From Shouchella miscanthi (lineage in GTDB: Bacteria > Bacillota > Bacilli > Bacillales > Bacillaceae_D), in assembly GCF_007725405.1 (NCBI RefSeq), contig NZ_CP042163.1, positions 2,480,001 to 2,544,000 of the forward strand: a DNA stretch of 64,000 nt, given 5' to 3'. The translations under genes were made by a program, and so were the position numbers. The notes under the pieces are model-generated. The model worked only from the letters and a program-made list of their open reading frames with translations, was not told the DNA's origin and ran no database searches. This document shows, piece after piece, positions 44,679 through 54,600 of the stretch (positions are counted from its first letter, which is position 1; each line of letters starts with the position of its first letter).

Positions 44679-46508
44679 TTAAATTCTTTCAAGCTTTGGT
44701 AGCCCTAAAATTGAAAAGACAACTTCTAATTGCTGCTTGACGAGCTCTGTTAGTTTTAACCGTCTCTTTTGCTCGTCAGGTGTCGCTTTAATAACAGGAC
44801 AAAGCGCATAGAAACGATTGTATAAACTTGCTAATTCAAATGCAAATGTACAAAGCAAATTCGGCTCTAATTCACTAATCGAGCGTTCAAATGTACCATT
44901 CCAGCCAGACACATGTTTGAGAATCGCTCGTTCAGCGTCTTCCGCTTCGGCAAATGACCCTTCTGTTGAAGTTAAGTCGGCTGCTTGAGCTTTTTGCAAA
45001 ATGCTATTTGCCCGTGCATACGTGTAAATTAAATAGATTCCTGTGTTACCTGTTACTTGTGTAGCCTCGTCTAAATCAAAAATAATATCCGATGTTGTGT
45101 TATAGCGCAACATATTGTAACGAATTGCGGCAAATGTCAGTGCTTGAATCGTTTGCTCATTTGCCTCTGGGCTTTGCACGCGTATGGCTTCTTTCATTTC
45201 CACAATTAACTCACTGATTTTGATGCCAATTCCTTTACGACCAGACATCGCATACACTTCTTTCCCTTCTACCGTTTCTAAACCAAGCTTAGATACCGTA
45301 TTTTTACTAAGGGATACGACGCCGTAGGAAACGTGCTTTAATTGAGCAGCTTCCGTCTCGTAGCCAGCAGCGTGAAGGGCTTGCTTCACAACTTTCTGAG
45401 GATATTCTTGACGATAATCAATGACATTAATGACTGCGTTTCCTCGCCCAAACGGTTGTGGTTGCCCTACTGCACTGGTTGTCCAAAGAGTCTCTGTTTT
45501 TTGCTTGTACAAAAAGTCATTTTCTAGTAAACCAAATTTCCACATGTGGTAAGCAATATCTTTTGCCGTATACGTTAACACACCATTAGACCGGATCAAT
45601 ACTTTGTCTGCTTGATGTTCAGCAGACTCTTCATTTGCCTCTTGCTTATCATTCGTGCGAATGACCCAGCAGCCAGCTTGAGGACCGTGTTCTTGTTTAA
45701 AAAACACCTCAGTTGTTTTTAATTTTTCAAATGCCCGATCCCAGAATCCATTCGCAATGATGTCTCGCTCCCACACTAACAAATCGTAAGTAATATCAAA
45801 CTGTCCCATTTCTTCGACGTGCTCGGCAGACAACTTATCTGCAACTGCGTAACCAAGCCAAGAGATACTGTTATTACCTTCTTCAAGCTTATGTAATACA
45901 TTATCACGCTTATCTGTAGATAACTCACCTTTATCGTACATCTGATTTAAAGACGAATAAACATCCCAACAATAGTCACCAAAGCGGGTTGCCGGTTTAT
46001 CAGACTCCGTATGAAGAAGTGCCGTAAGGGTATCTGCCAGCTGGTTACCGAGGTCATCGATGTAGTTATGCGTTTCCACTTCATGATGATCCTGTTTCAT
46101 CATTCGTGCTAGCGTATCACCGATACATGCGTTTCGTAAATGGCCAATATGTGCTGATTTATTTGGATTAATGGATGTATGCTCAATGACAACTTTTTGT
46201 TTATCCACCTGTTTGTCCGTTGATGCAAAGAAAGCGACCTTATCCCAAGCTATAAAGAAGTTAATAAACCCCGGTCGAACAACATCTATTTGTTTAACCG
46301 GCAACTTTGTTTCTACAAGCTTCTCTTTTAGATCAAGCGCAATATCATATGGATTTTTCTTCGCAACCCGCGCAAGTTTCATCGCAATATTCGTTGCGTA
46401 GTCACCATGAGCAAGCTGTGCTGGCTGCTCAATTTCCACCTGCACATCGCAATCGTACGTTTTCACAATGTCTTTAATGGTTTGTTGAAGAATTTGGCCG
46501 ATTTCCAT
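44679..46508 (-). CDS. argS: Divergent arginyl-tRNA synthetase
   Basis: 609-aa class I synthetase. It has the N-terminal ArgRS additional domain (HGDYATNIAMKLARVAKKNP near 34-53), the HIGH box in SINPNKSAHIGHLRNACIGD near 112-131, and a C-terminal anticodon-binding domain ending LGLPKLERI. The KMSKS loop is replaced by MSGRKGIGIKISEL. This belongs to a different ArgRS branch from B. subtilis ArgS, which has SANPTGDLHLGHARG and KMSKR. AAAGGAG is 7 bases before ATG; it starts 17 bp after trmD. It may be the sole ArgRS or a second, inhibitor-resistant copy. Confidence 0.92.
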   Translation of the reverse strand: MEIGQILQQTIKDIVKTYDCDVQVEIEQPAQLAHGDYATNIAMKLARVAKKNPYDIALDLKEKLVETKLPVKQIDVVRPGFINFFIAWDKVAFFASTDKQVDKQKVVIEHTSINPNKSAHIGHLRNACIGDTLARMMKQDHHEVETHNYIDDLGNQLADTLTALLHTESDKPATRFGDYCWDVYSSLNQMYDKGELSTDKRDNVLHKLEEGNNSISWLGYAVADKLSAEHVEEMGQFDITYDLLVWERDIIANGFWDRAFEKLKTTEVFFKQEHGPQAGCWVIRTNDKQEANEESAEHQADKVLIRSNGVLTYTAKDIAYHMWKFGLLENDFLYKQKTETLWTTSAVGQPQPFGRGNAVINVIDYRQEYPQKVVKQALHAAGYETEAAQLKHVSYGVVSLSKNTVSKLGLETVEGKEVYAMSGRKGIGIKISELIVEMKEAIRVQSPEANEQTIQALTFAAIRYNMLRYNTTSDIIFDLDEATQVTGNTGIYLIYTYARANSILQKAQAADLTSTEGSFAEAEDAERAILKHVSGWNGTFERSISELEPNLLCTFAFELASLYNRFYALCPVIKATPDEQKRRLKLTELVKQQLEVVFSILGLPKLERI

Positions 46509-46525
46509 TCTATTACTCCTTTGTT

Positions 46526-47266
46526 TTATTGTTTCGTTTCGCTCTTTAACTGTTCAATAAATGCTGCCTCTTCTTTTGTTAGTGCATACCCATTTAATAA
46601 ATCCGGACGTCGCTTGAACGTTCGGCGCAACGATTCTTCTCTTCGCCACTTCTCAATATTTTCATGATGGCCAGAGCGCAAAACATCCGGAACGGTTAGA
46701 CCTCGAAATGTAGCTGGCCTTGTATAATGAGGGTGTTCTAACAGCCCAGTAGAATAAGAATCGGTTACCGCAGAATCTTCATTACCAAGCACACCTGGAA
46801 GAAGACGTGTAATACTGTCAGCAAGAACCATTGCTGCGAGTTCACCACCAGTAAGAACAAAATCACCAATTGAAATTTCATCTGTAACAAGTGACTCTCG
46901 CACCCGCTCATCAAAACCTTCATAATGTCCACAAAGGAAGACGATATGGTCCTCTTGAGAAAATTCTTCTGCTTTTGCTTGTGTAAAACGTTCCCCTTGA
47001 GGACATAGGAGTACAATTCTTGGCTTTTTCCCGCCTTGTTCAGTCACATGATCTACTGCATCAAAAATTGGTTGAGGGGTTAGCACCATGCCTGCACCAC
47101 CGCCATATGGATAATCGTCCACTTTTCGATGTTTATTCGTTGTAAATTCGCGAAAATCAATTGCTTGAAACGTAACGAGTCCTTTTTCCTGAGCTTGTTT
47201 TAATATAGATGACCCAAACACACCTGTAAACATTTCTGGAAATAGTGTTAAAATATCTATTTTCAT
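46526..47266 (-). CDS. trmD: tRNA (guanine-37-N1) methyltransferase TrmD
   Basis: Methylates G37 in tRNAs for Leu, Pro and Arg to prevent frameshifting. The 246-aa SPOUT trefoil-knot enzyme has the AdoMet-binding [11 protein letters not shown] and [20 protein letters not shown] near 110-145 and [24 protein letters not shown] overlap with rimM. Confidence 0.98.
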   Translation of the reverse strand: MKIDILTLFPEMFTGVFGSSILKQAQEKGLVTFQAIDFREFTTNKHRKVDDYPYGGGAGMVLTPQPIFDAVDHVTEQGGKKPRIVLLCPQGERFTQAKAEEFSQEDHIVFLCGHYEGFDERVRESLVTDEISIGDFVLTGGELAAMVLADSITRLLPGVLGNEDSAVTDSYSTGLLEHPHYTRPATFRGLTVPDVLRSGHHENIEKWRREESLRRTFKRRPDLLNGYALTKEEAAFIEQLKSETKQ

Positions 47267-47784
47267 GCATCATCCAGTCCTTCAAGTAGGTGCACCTTGA
47301 CTGTGCCTTCGTCTATGTTCACTTCTTTAATGACGTCTTCAATGTAAGGAAGCAATAAGTCTTTCTTGCCTTTTCGTTCTACAACCCAGACGTCATTAGC
47401 GCCTGTTTCAATAATATCTTTAATGACCCCTAAAGAATGACCGTCTTCATCAACAGCTTGACAACCAATAATTTCATGGTAATAAAACTCGTGTTCTCCA
47501 AGCTCGCTTAATTGTTGTTCAGAAACGTATAAATAGTTTCCTTTAAACACTTCCACTTCATTTATGTTCGTATAGCCTTCGAATGTTAATAAGTCAAAAT
47601 TTTTATGTTTACGATGGCTTTTTACGCTAATCATAGTGCCTCGTTCATCCGGTGAAGATGCAATCTTCAACTGGGAACCAACTGCAAACCGCTCTTCACC
47701 AAAATCTGTATTCGATAGCACACGCACTTCTCCACGAACGCCATGTGTGTTTACTAATCTTCCTACATTAAACCAGTTTGTCAT
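47263..47784 (-). CDS. rimM: 16S rRNA processing protein RimM
   Basis: Assists maturation of the 30S head. The 173 aa have an N-terminal RimM beta-barrel ([20 protein letters not shown] near 7-26) and a C-terminal PRC-barrel (HEIIGC to VKVHLLEGL). ATGA overlaps on both sides link it to ylqD and trmD. Confidence 0.96.
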   Translation of the reverse strand: MTNWFNVGRLVNTHGVRGEVRVLSNTDFGEERFAVGSQLKIASSPDERGTMISVKSHRKHKNFDLLTFEGYTNINEVEVFKGNYLYVSEQQLSELGEHEFYYHEIIGCQAVDEDGHSLGVIKDIIETGANDVWVVERKGKKDLLLPYIEDVIKEVNIDEGTVKVHLLEGLDDA

Positions 47785-48191
47785 GTGTCTCTGTTCTCAC
47801 TTTCTCTAATCTCATGAACAACACCATCTTTAATAACAATCGTAAGCTCATTTTCAGCAGAAACCCACTTTGCACCAATTTCGACATCAATGAGCACGTC
47901 TGCCATTTCAAAGAACAACTCACTTCCTTCTGCCAAATGATTAAGCTGGTCCAATTTAAACTGAATCGATTGTTGTTTTTCTTGACGCCTGTTAATTTCA
48001 TGATCGAATTTTTCTTTTAATGAAGGACCCATTTGCGAGGATGTTTTCTTTTGCGCATGATGATATTGAAATTCTAGTTGTTTTATCTCACGATCTAGCT
48101 GCACCTTTTCTTCTTCAAATGATCGGGACAGTTCAGCTCGTTTCGTCGACGTTAATACATGCTTAACAGACGCTTTTCGAATGCATTTCAT
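47781..48191 (-). CDS. ylqD: YlqD-family protein
   Basis: 136 aa with a long central coiled coil (about 20-95, charged and Gln-rich) and a C-terminal beta segment ([20 protein letters not shown]). YlqD occupies this place between khpA and rimM in Bacillus; its function is unknown. ATG at 48191 is 8 bases from GGAGG; a GTG just before it is also possible. Confidence 0.88.
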   Translation of the reverse strand: MKCIRKASVKHVLTSTKRAELSRSFEEEKVQLDREIKQLEFQYHHAQKKTSSQMGPSLKEKFDHEINRRQEKQQSIQFKLDQLNHLAEGSELFFEMADVLIDVEIGAKWVSAENELTIVIKDGVVHEIRESENRDT

Positions 48192-48209
48192 CACACATTC
48201 CTCCTATGC

Positions 48210-48240
48210 AAAAAAAGGGTGAGGTTTCCCTCTCCCTTTT
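48210..48240 (-). terminator. Terminator between khpA and ylqD
   Basis: On the minus strand AAAAGGGAGAGG pairs with CCTCACCCTTTT around a GAAA tetraloop (one A-A mismatch), followed by T residues. The stem begins in the khpA stop codon. It would cut transcription within the rpsP-trmD operon. Confidence 0.85.
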
Positions 48241-48467
48241 CAGTCAGCAATATCGAGTCGCACACGCTCATGTTGTTTGTTCGCAGCATAAAGCACTGAA
48301 CGAATCGCCTTCGCTGTTCTTCCTTGCTTTCCAATCACTTTTCCCATATCATCTGGATGTACAGAAAGACGCAAGACGGTTGTTCTTTCCTCATGGGCTT
48401 CTTCGACTTGCACAGCATCAGGGTAATCCACTAATGATTTCGCAATATGTTCAACCAAAGCTTTCAT
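48240..48467 (-). CDS. khpA: RNA-binding KH protein KhpA (YlqC)
   Basis: 75-aa single KH domain with VIGKQGRTAKAIRSVL, the GxxG loop being GKQG near 42-45. KhpA binds RNA with KhpB in Gram-positive bacteria and affects cell division and ribosome function. It follows rpsP by 24 bp. Confidence 0.95.
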   Translation of the reverse strand: MKALVEHIAKSLVDYPDAVQVEEAHEERTTVLRLSVHPDDMGKVIGKQGRTAKAIRSVLYAANKQHERVRLDIAD

Positions 48468-48491
48468 CCATTTGATCCTCCTCGGGAGTGA

Positions 48492-48764
48492 TTATTTTGC
48501 GTTCTTTTCGTTGTGAAGCTTCTCCATAAGACCCGCATTTGAGAACAAGTTACGAACGGTATCAGAAGGTTTTGCACCTTTTAACATCCACTCAAGTGCT
48601 TTGTCCTCTTTAATGTTCACTTGTGCTGGTTGAGCGATTGGGTTGTATGTTCCAATCTCTTCAATGAATCGTCCATCACGTGGGAAACGAGAATCTGCAA
48701 CTACTACACGGTAAAATGGGGCTTTTTTAGATCCCATACGTTTTAATCGAATTTTAACAGCCAT
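48492..48764 (-). CDS. rpsP: 30S ribosomal protein S16
   Basis: 90 aa, starting [20 protein letters not shown], the S16 N-terminal signature. Start ATG at 48764 follows GGAGGTGTACAGCTA; an 11-codon longer frame is not supported. First gene of the rpsP-khpA-ylqD-rimM-trmD-argS unit. Confidence 0.98.
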   Translation of the reverse strand: MAVKIRLKRMGSKKAPFYRVVVADSRFPRDGRFIEEIGTYNPIAQPAQVNIKEDKALEWMLKGAKPSDTVRNLFSNAGLMEKLHNEKNAK

Positions 48765-48803
48765 TAGCTGTACACCTCCAAATAATATTAAACACAATTT
48801 TTA

Positions 48804-48832
48804 ATCATATCATTAATGATACGTTCGGACAA
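48804..48832 (-). promoter_or_regulatory. Sigma-A promoter for rpsP
   Basis: TTGTCC (48832-48827), 17 bases, TATGAT (48809-48804). The spacer contains a palindrome ATCATTAATGAT, whose role is unknown. Confidence 0.7.
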
Positions 48833-48854
48833 GGTTTTTTTAAATCATTAAGAT

Positions 48855-50210
48855 TTAAAATGGGAGTTTAAACCCACCAAGACCTTTGCCGCGTTTCTTT
48901 CCTTTACCTGCCTGCATCCCTGTCATTTGCTTCATCATCTTCTTCATATCTTCAAACTGCTTTAGCAAACGATTCACATCTTGAATGGTTGTACCGCTTC
49001 CTTTTGCAATTCGCTTCCGACGACTTCCGTTTATGACAGCGGGATCACGTTTTTCGAGAGGCGTCATTGACTTCACAATCGCTTCCACTCGAACGAGCTG
49101 ATGTTCATCAACCTTTAAGTCTTTCATACCTTTTTTGTTCATTCCAGGCATCATGCCAAGTAAATCTTCTAAAGGACCCATGCTTTTAACTTGCTCGAGT
49201 TGCTCTAGAAAATCATCAAATGTAAAATCCATCGTCCGCAATTTCTTTTCAAGCTCTTTTGCTTTCTCTTCATCTACATTTGTTTGCGCCTTTTCAATTA
49301 AAGAGAGTACATCACCCATCCCAAGAATTCGAGACGCCATACGTTCAGGATGAAACGGCTCAAGCTGATCAATCTTTTCACCCATACCAGCAAACTTAAT
49401 CGGTGTGTTTGTCACAGCTTTAATTGAAATGGCAGCCCCACCACGAGTATCGCCATCGAGCTTTGTTAACACTGCCCCGGTGACATCAAGCTGTTCGTTA
49501 AAACTTTCTGCAACGTTCACAGCATCTTGACCGGTCATCGAGTCAACGACAAGCAAGATTTCATCTGGCTTAACCATTTCCTTAATATCGGTGAGCTCTT
49601 TCATTAACGTTTCATCAATGTGTAGACGACCTGCCGTATCAAGGATAACATAATCATGATGCTCTTCTTTCGCCTTTTGAACCGCTTGTTTTGCAATTTC
49701 AACTGGACTTACTTGATCGCCTAGAGAAAACACAGGCATATCAAGCTGTTTACCAAGGGTTTCGAGCTGTTTAATGGCAGCTGGACGATAAATATCACAG
49801 GCCACTAAGAGAGGCTTTCGATTATGGTTTTTACGCAAATGATTCGCAAGCTTTGCAGTGGTTGTTGTTTTACCAGCCCCTTGCAAGCCAACCATCATGA
49901 CAATCGTTGGTGCCTTAGGCGCTACAGCAATCTTACTTTGTTCAGAGCCCATTAGCGCTGTTAACTCTTCATTAACGACTTTTATCACTTGTTGACCTGG
50001 CGTCAGACTTTTCATGACCTCTTGTCCTAGCGCCTTTTCTTTTACACTCGCAATAAACTGCTTCACGACTTTGAAGTTAACATCTGCTTCAAGAAGGGCG
50101 AGGCGAACTTCACGCATCATATCTTTAACGTCTTGTTCACTTACTTTCCCTTTTCCGCGGATTTTGGTTAACGTATCTTGCAGGCGTGCGGCGAGTCCTT
50201 CAAAAGCCAA
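48855..50210 (-). CDS. ffh: Signal recognition particle protein Ffh
   Basis: SRP54 homologue that binds signal sequences and 4.5S-type RNA. The 451 aa have the N domain, G domain with Walker A GLQGAGKTTTTAK at 108-120, DTAGRLHID and TKLDGDTRGGAA, and a Met-rich M domain with RRKRIAKGSGTTIQDVNRLL. TTG start 7 bases after AGGAGG. Follows ylxM. Confidence 0.98.
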   Translation of the reverse strand: MAFEGLAARLQDTLTKIRGKGKVSEQDVKDMMREVRLALLEADVNFKVVKQFIASVKEKALGQEVMKSLTPGQQVIKVVNEELTALMGSEQSKIAVAPKAPTIVMMVGLQGAGKTTTTAKLANHLRKNHNRKPLLVACDIYRPAAIKQLETLGKQLDMPVFSLGDQVSPVEIAKQAVQKAKEEHHDYVILDTAGRLHIDETLMKELTDIKEMVKPDEILLVVDSMTGQDAVNVAESFNEQLDVTGAVLTKLDGDTRGGAAISIKAVTNTPIKFAGMGEKIDQLEPFHPERMASRILGMGDVLSLIEKAQTNVDEEKAKELEKKLRTMDFTFDDFLEQLEQVKSMGPLEDLLGMMPGMNKKGMKDLKVDEHQLVRVEAIVKSMTPLEKRDPAVINGSRRKRIAKGSGTTIQDVNRLLKQFEDMKKMMKQMTGMQAGKGKKRGKGLGGFKLPF

Positions 50211-50229
50211 TCAAATCGCCTCCTACGTC

Positions 50230-50559
50230 CTAATCAAGTTTCTCTAATTGATCCGTCAGTTCATTCAACAGTTGGCCACGATCGTCTTTTTTTGCATAAT
50301 CTCGCAACTGAGCAAAAATAGAGCGACGGGCTTCAAACTTCTCTAGCAGACCAAGCTTTGCTTCGTAATCTTCAAGCATTGTTTCTGTTCGTCGAATGTT
50401 ATCGTAGACCGCTTGGCGACTTACTTCGTATTCATCCGCAATTTCACCAAGCGAATAGTCATCTAAATAGTAACGGGTCATATAGTTTTGCTGTTTCTCC
50501 GTTAATAAGGGCTGATAAAAATCAAACAAGTAGTTCATGCGTAACGTTTTATCGAGCAT
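50230..50559 (-). CDS. ylxM: YlxM/p13-type putative SRP-associated DNA-binding protein
   Basis: 109 aa with a sigma-region-4-like helix-turn-helix ([20 protein letters not shown] near 36-55). The YlxM/p13 family lies between ftsY and ffh in Gram-positive bacteria and modulates SRP activity in streptococci. ATG at 50559 is 8 bases after AAGGAG. Confidence 0.93.
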   Translation of the reverse strand: MLDKTLRMNYLFDFYQPLLTEKQQNYMTRYYLDDYSLGEIADEYEVSRQAVYDNIRRTETMLEDYEAKLGLLEKFEARRSIFAQLRDYAKKDDRGQLLNELTDQLEKLD

Positions 50560-50652
50560 GGTCAAATCTCCTTGTTAAGTCAATTCCCTTTACGTTTAAA
50601 CATGTTACTACATCAAGCTTCTACTGTCAAGATTTTATCTTAACAACATTTT

Positions 50653-51639
50653 TTATGCCTCTTTTGTTTCAATCATATCTTTAAATAAACCATATACAAA
50701 TTGCTCTGCGTTAAACGGTTGTAGATCATCTTTTTGCTCTCCTAAACCAATAAACTTCACAGGTATATCAAGCTCTTGTCTTACCGCAATAACAATTCCA
50801 CCTTTTGCTGTTCCATCAAGCTTCGTTAATACTAGCCCGGTAACATCTGTTGCTTGTCCAAATGCTTTCGCCTGCGCTAAGGCATTTTGCCCTGTAGTGG
50901 CATCAAGTGCGAGCAATACTTCGTGAGGAGCGCCAGGTACTTCTCGCTCAATAACTCGCTTTACTTTTGCTAACTCATTCATTAAGTTTACTTTATTTTG
51001 CAATCGTCCCGCCGTATCACAAATAAGTACGTCCGCTTTACGAGACTTTGCCGCTGCTACAGCATCATACATCACCGCCGCTGGATCAGAGCCTGCTTGC
51101 TGTTTTATAACAGGAACACCCACTCGTTCCCCCCATACGTCAAGCTGCTCAATCGCACCAGCACGAAACGTATCTCCTGCTGCAAGAACAACAGATTTCC
51201 CTTGCGTTTTCAAGTAGTGAGCAAGCTTTCCAATAGACGTCGTTTTACCGACACCATTTACGCCAACAACAAGAATAACCGTTAATTCTTGCTCCTGTAT
51301 GTTTAAGGTCGTATCATCGCCATCTTTTTCAAGCAATCCAGCTAACTTCTCCGAGATAACCGGCTGGATATCAGCGGTATCTTTAATGTTGCGAAGCTTT
51401 ACTTCCTCTTTAAGCTCGTCAACCAATTCCATCACATTGGATACACCGACATCAGCACTAATGAGAAGTTCTTCAAGCTCTTCAAAAAAATCTTCATCCA
51501 CTTTACGATAGCGAGCAACGAGCTCATTCATTTTTCCTGAAAAATTTGTTCTTGTTTTTTCAAGCCCTGTCTTAAACTTATCTGTTACATCGGTGGTTTG
51601 TTGTGTCATTTTCTCTTTTAATTTTTTAAAGAAACTCAT
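50653..51639 (-). CDS. ftsY: SRP receptor FtsY
   Basis: Membrane-associated GTPase partner of Ffh. The 328 aa have a short charged N-terminal A region, NG domains with G1 GVNGVGKTT at 126-134, DTAGR near 208-212 and TKLDGTAKGG. It follows smc by 8 bp. Confidence 0.98.
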   Translation of the reverse strand: MSFFKKLKEKMTQQTTDVTDKFKTGLEKTRTNFSGKMNELVARYRKVDEDFFEELEELLISADVGVSNVMELVDELKEEVKLRNIKDTADIQPVISEKLAGLLEKDGDDTTLNIQEQELTVILVVGVNGVGKTTSIGKLAHYLKTQGKSVVLAAGDTFRAGAIEQLDVWGERVGVPVIKQQAGSDPAAVMYDAVAAAKSRKADVLICDTAGRLQNKVNLMNELAKVKRVIEREVPGAPHEVLLALDATTGQNALAQAKAFGQATDVTGLVLTKLDGTAKGGIVIAVRQELDIPVKFIGLGEQKDDLQPFNAEQFVYGLFKDMIETKEA

Positions 51640-51647
51640 TGGCTCAC

Positions 51648-54600
51648 CTAACTCTCTAGTAATTGTTTTGATTCCTCTAGTCGAACAGAGACGATTCTCG
51701 AAACGCCTGATTCTTCCATCGTTACCCCATATAATACATCCGCGCCTTCCATTGTGCCCTTACGGTGCGTGACGACGATAAATTGAGTTCGAGTCGAAAA
51801 CTCCCGTAAATACTGAGCAAAACGGCTGACATTCGCTTCGTCTAAAGCTGCTTCTACTTCGTCAAGAACACAGAATGGAACTGGACGAACTTGCAAGATT
51901 GCAAACAACAAAGCAATTGCGGTTAATGCCCGCTCTCCACCTGAAAGCAAGCCGAGCTGCTGCTTTTTCTTCCCAGGAGGTCGTGCAACAATATCGATCC
52001 CCGTTGTTAACGGTGCACTTGGGTCTGTTAAAACCAAGTCTGCGTCCCCGCCACCAAATAATTTCACGAACACTTCTTGGAAATGCGTACGAATACTTAC
52101 AAAAGTGGCCATAAACCGCTTGCTCATTTCCTCATCCATTTCGTCAATTGCTTGGTCAAGAGATTGACGCGCATCAAGAAGATCTGTTTTTTGAGCCGTT
52201 AAAAATTGATAGCGTCCATTAATTCGATCATACTCATCAATCGCACCTAAATTAATAACTCCGAGCTCTTCAATGGAGCGCCTTAGTAAAGCTAATTGTT
52301 TTCTAGAATCGTCCAATGGTTCTGCTAACGGATACTGTTGTTTTGCACCTTCATAAGACAGCTCATACTCTTCTCGCAAACGATTTAAGCGATAATCTAA
52401 ATCGACATCGAGTCGGTTCACACGGACTTCTAATGCCTGGCTTTTCGATAAGACGGTTTCAAGTTCTTCTTGATTTCGCTTATTTTCTAACCCTAATCGT
52501 TCATACTGTTCGTTATAGAGTCGCTCTTCTTCTTGTAGTGAATGAAGTTGCTGAGAGAGTATCTCTTTTTCAGCGTTTGCATCAGCAATTAAGGTTGTTA
52601 ACGATTCTTTCGTCATCGTCTGTTCCCCTGAAGTAGAATGCAGAAGTTGATAATTTTCTGTTTCTATTGCTAGAACCCGCTTCACTTCATCAAACTGTTT
52701 AGTCGTCTCTGCTAATTGTGTCTGGTGATACGTTAATTGTTGTCTGATTTCAGCACGTGCTACCTTTAATTCCGTTAATTCCGCTTGACCTTTTTCTTTT
52801 GCCAGTTGTTCATGATCAAGCTGAAGCTGGAGCTCTTCAATACGCTTTTCTAATTTTTCTGCTTCGGCAGCAGCTCGCTGTTCGCCTACCTCAATTTCCT
52901 TCAGACGATGTTTCGTTGCATCGCCTTCTTGCTTTTCACTTGCTTTCAATCGTTCTAGACGCTCATACTCTCGCTTCGATTGAGTCATTTCTAGCTCTTT
53001 GTTCTGGTAGCGTTCTCGTACTCGTTCGTACTCCGTTGTTAAGGCTAGTTCTTCTTTTTGCAGCTGTTGAATGTTCTGTTGTTTTTCAACACGAGCTGTT
53101 TTTAAATCTGTTACTTGTTTTTCAAGGGATTCAATCGCCTGATCGAGCTGTTTTTTCTTTCCATCCAGTTCTTCTTTTTCACGTTTTCGACTCAACAAAG
53201 AAGATTGATTTTGTTTAACACTTCCACCTGTCATCGAACCACCAGGATTCACCACATCTCCATCCAATGTGACGATTCGATAACGGTGGCCCAATTGCTT
53301 AGCGATACGGTTTGCAGACGTTAACTCTTCTACAATAATGGTTGTGCCGAGCAAAGATTCAACGATGGGACGATAGGAATCATCAACATGAACAGCTTCA
53401 GATGCCAAACGAACAAATCCCGGTTGACCTTTTAAACCATTGGCTACTGCCTCAGGCATTGTACGTGGCTTAATCGTGCTAACAGGAAGGAATGTGGCTC
53501 GGCCAGCACGCTTTTCTTTTAAATAGCCAATCGCGGCACGAGCGGCTTGGTCCGTCTCAACTATGACGTGCTGCGCTTGTCCACCTAAAGCAATGTCAAT
53601 CGCTTTTTCAACTTTTTGTGGTACATGAATTAATTCTGCGACAGCACCAATAACACCTGTTAGGTGCTCTCTCTGTTTTAAGACTTCTTTTACACCGTGG
53701 AAAAATCCAGAAAAGTCGTCTTCCATTTCTTGCAACGCTTCTCTTCGTCCATCTACTTTTTGCATCAATTTGTACGCTTCGTAGAGCTTTGTTTCTTTTT
53801 TAAATAACGCTTCCTTTGCTTCTTCTTCTGATGCTAGAAGCGTGCGTAACGCATTTTTTTGTTCATCTAGCTGCTGTTTTGTTGACTCCAGCTCGTTTTT
53901 CTCAAGAGATAACCCTTGTTCGCCTAATTCAAGAAACTGTTTTACCGTCGCCAATTCGCTTTCACTTTTAGTTGAGAAACGCTGTCTTTGCTCCACTTGT
54001 TCCTTTAAATAGCGGCGTTCATTTCGTAAGGAGGCCTGTTCATTTAACCATTCAATATAATCCCCTTTTGCGTCTTCAATATCTGCAGCAATGGTTTCTT
54101 TTGATTGAGAAAGGGATTGTTCAATCTTTTGGTAGGCAGAATCAATTTCTTTACTCTTATCCTTTAACGATTGGTAAGTTTTTTCAAGATCGTCTTTCTT
54201 TTTAGCCAACTGTTCTTGTTCAGCTTTTTTTTGAATGAGTAACTGCTTGCTCTGTTGTTCATCCTTTTGTTTGCTTCGTTGTTTCTCTTCTAAAATGCCT
54301 TTACGGCCTTCATTCTTTTCAAGTTCTTCACTAACTTGAAGGTAGCGTTGCTGAATGGTCGAACTTTTCTCTCGGCTCAAGCGTTGTTTTTGTCGAATCG
54401 AATCTAATTCGTCTTCGTTTATTGCAAGCTGTTGGCGTTGTTCTCCAATCATAGCTTTTAGTTTTTTTAGTTCTGCTGTTTGACTCTCCCACTCTGTATG
54501 TAAATGAGAAATTTCTTCCGTTGTGACGGCTATATCAAGGTTTTCTTGCTCTTCTTTAAGGCGTGTAAATTCTTTTGCTAATGCCGCCTGTTCCCGAAGA

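Noticed and set aside
48812-48823. Palindrome ATCATTAATGAT in the rpsP promoter spacer as an operator
   Set aside because: Short and AT-only core; no known regulator matches and part of it overlaps promoter constraints.
52757-53218. 153-codon plus-strand open frame inside smc
   Set aside because: It is antisense to the smc coiled coil, is leucine-rich as expected from the reverse of Glu/Gln codons, and has no ribosome site.
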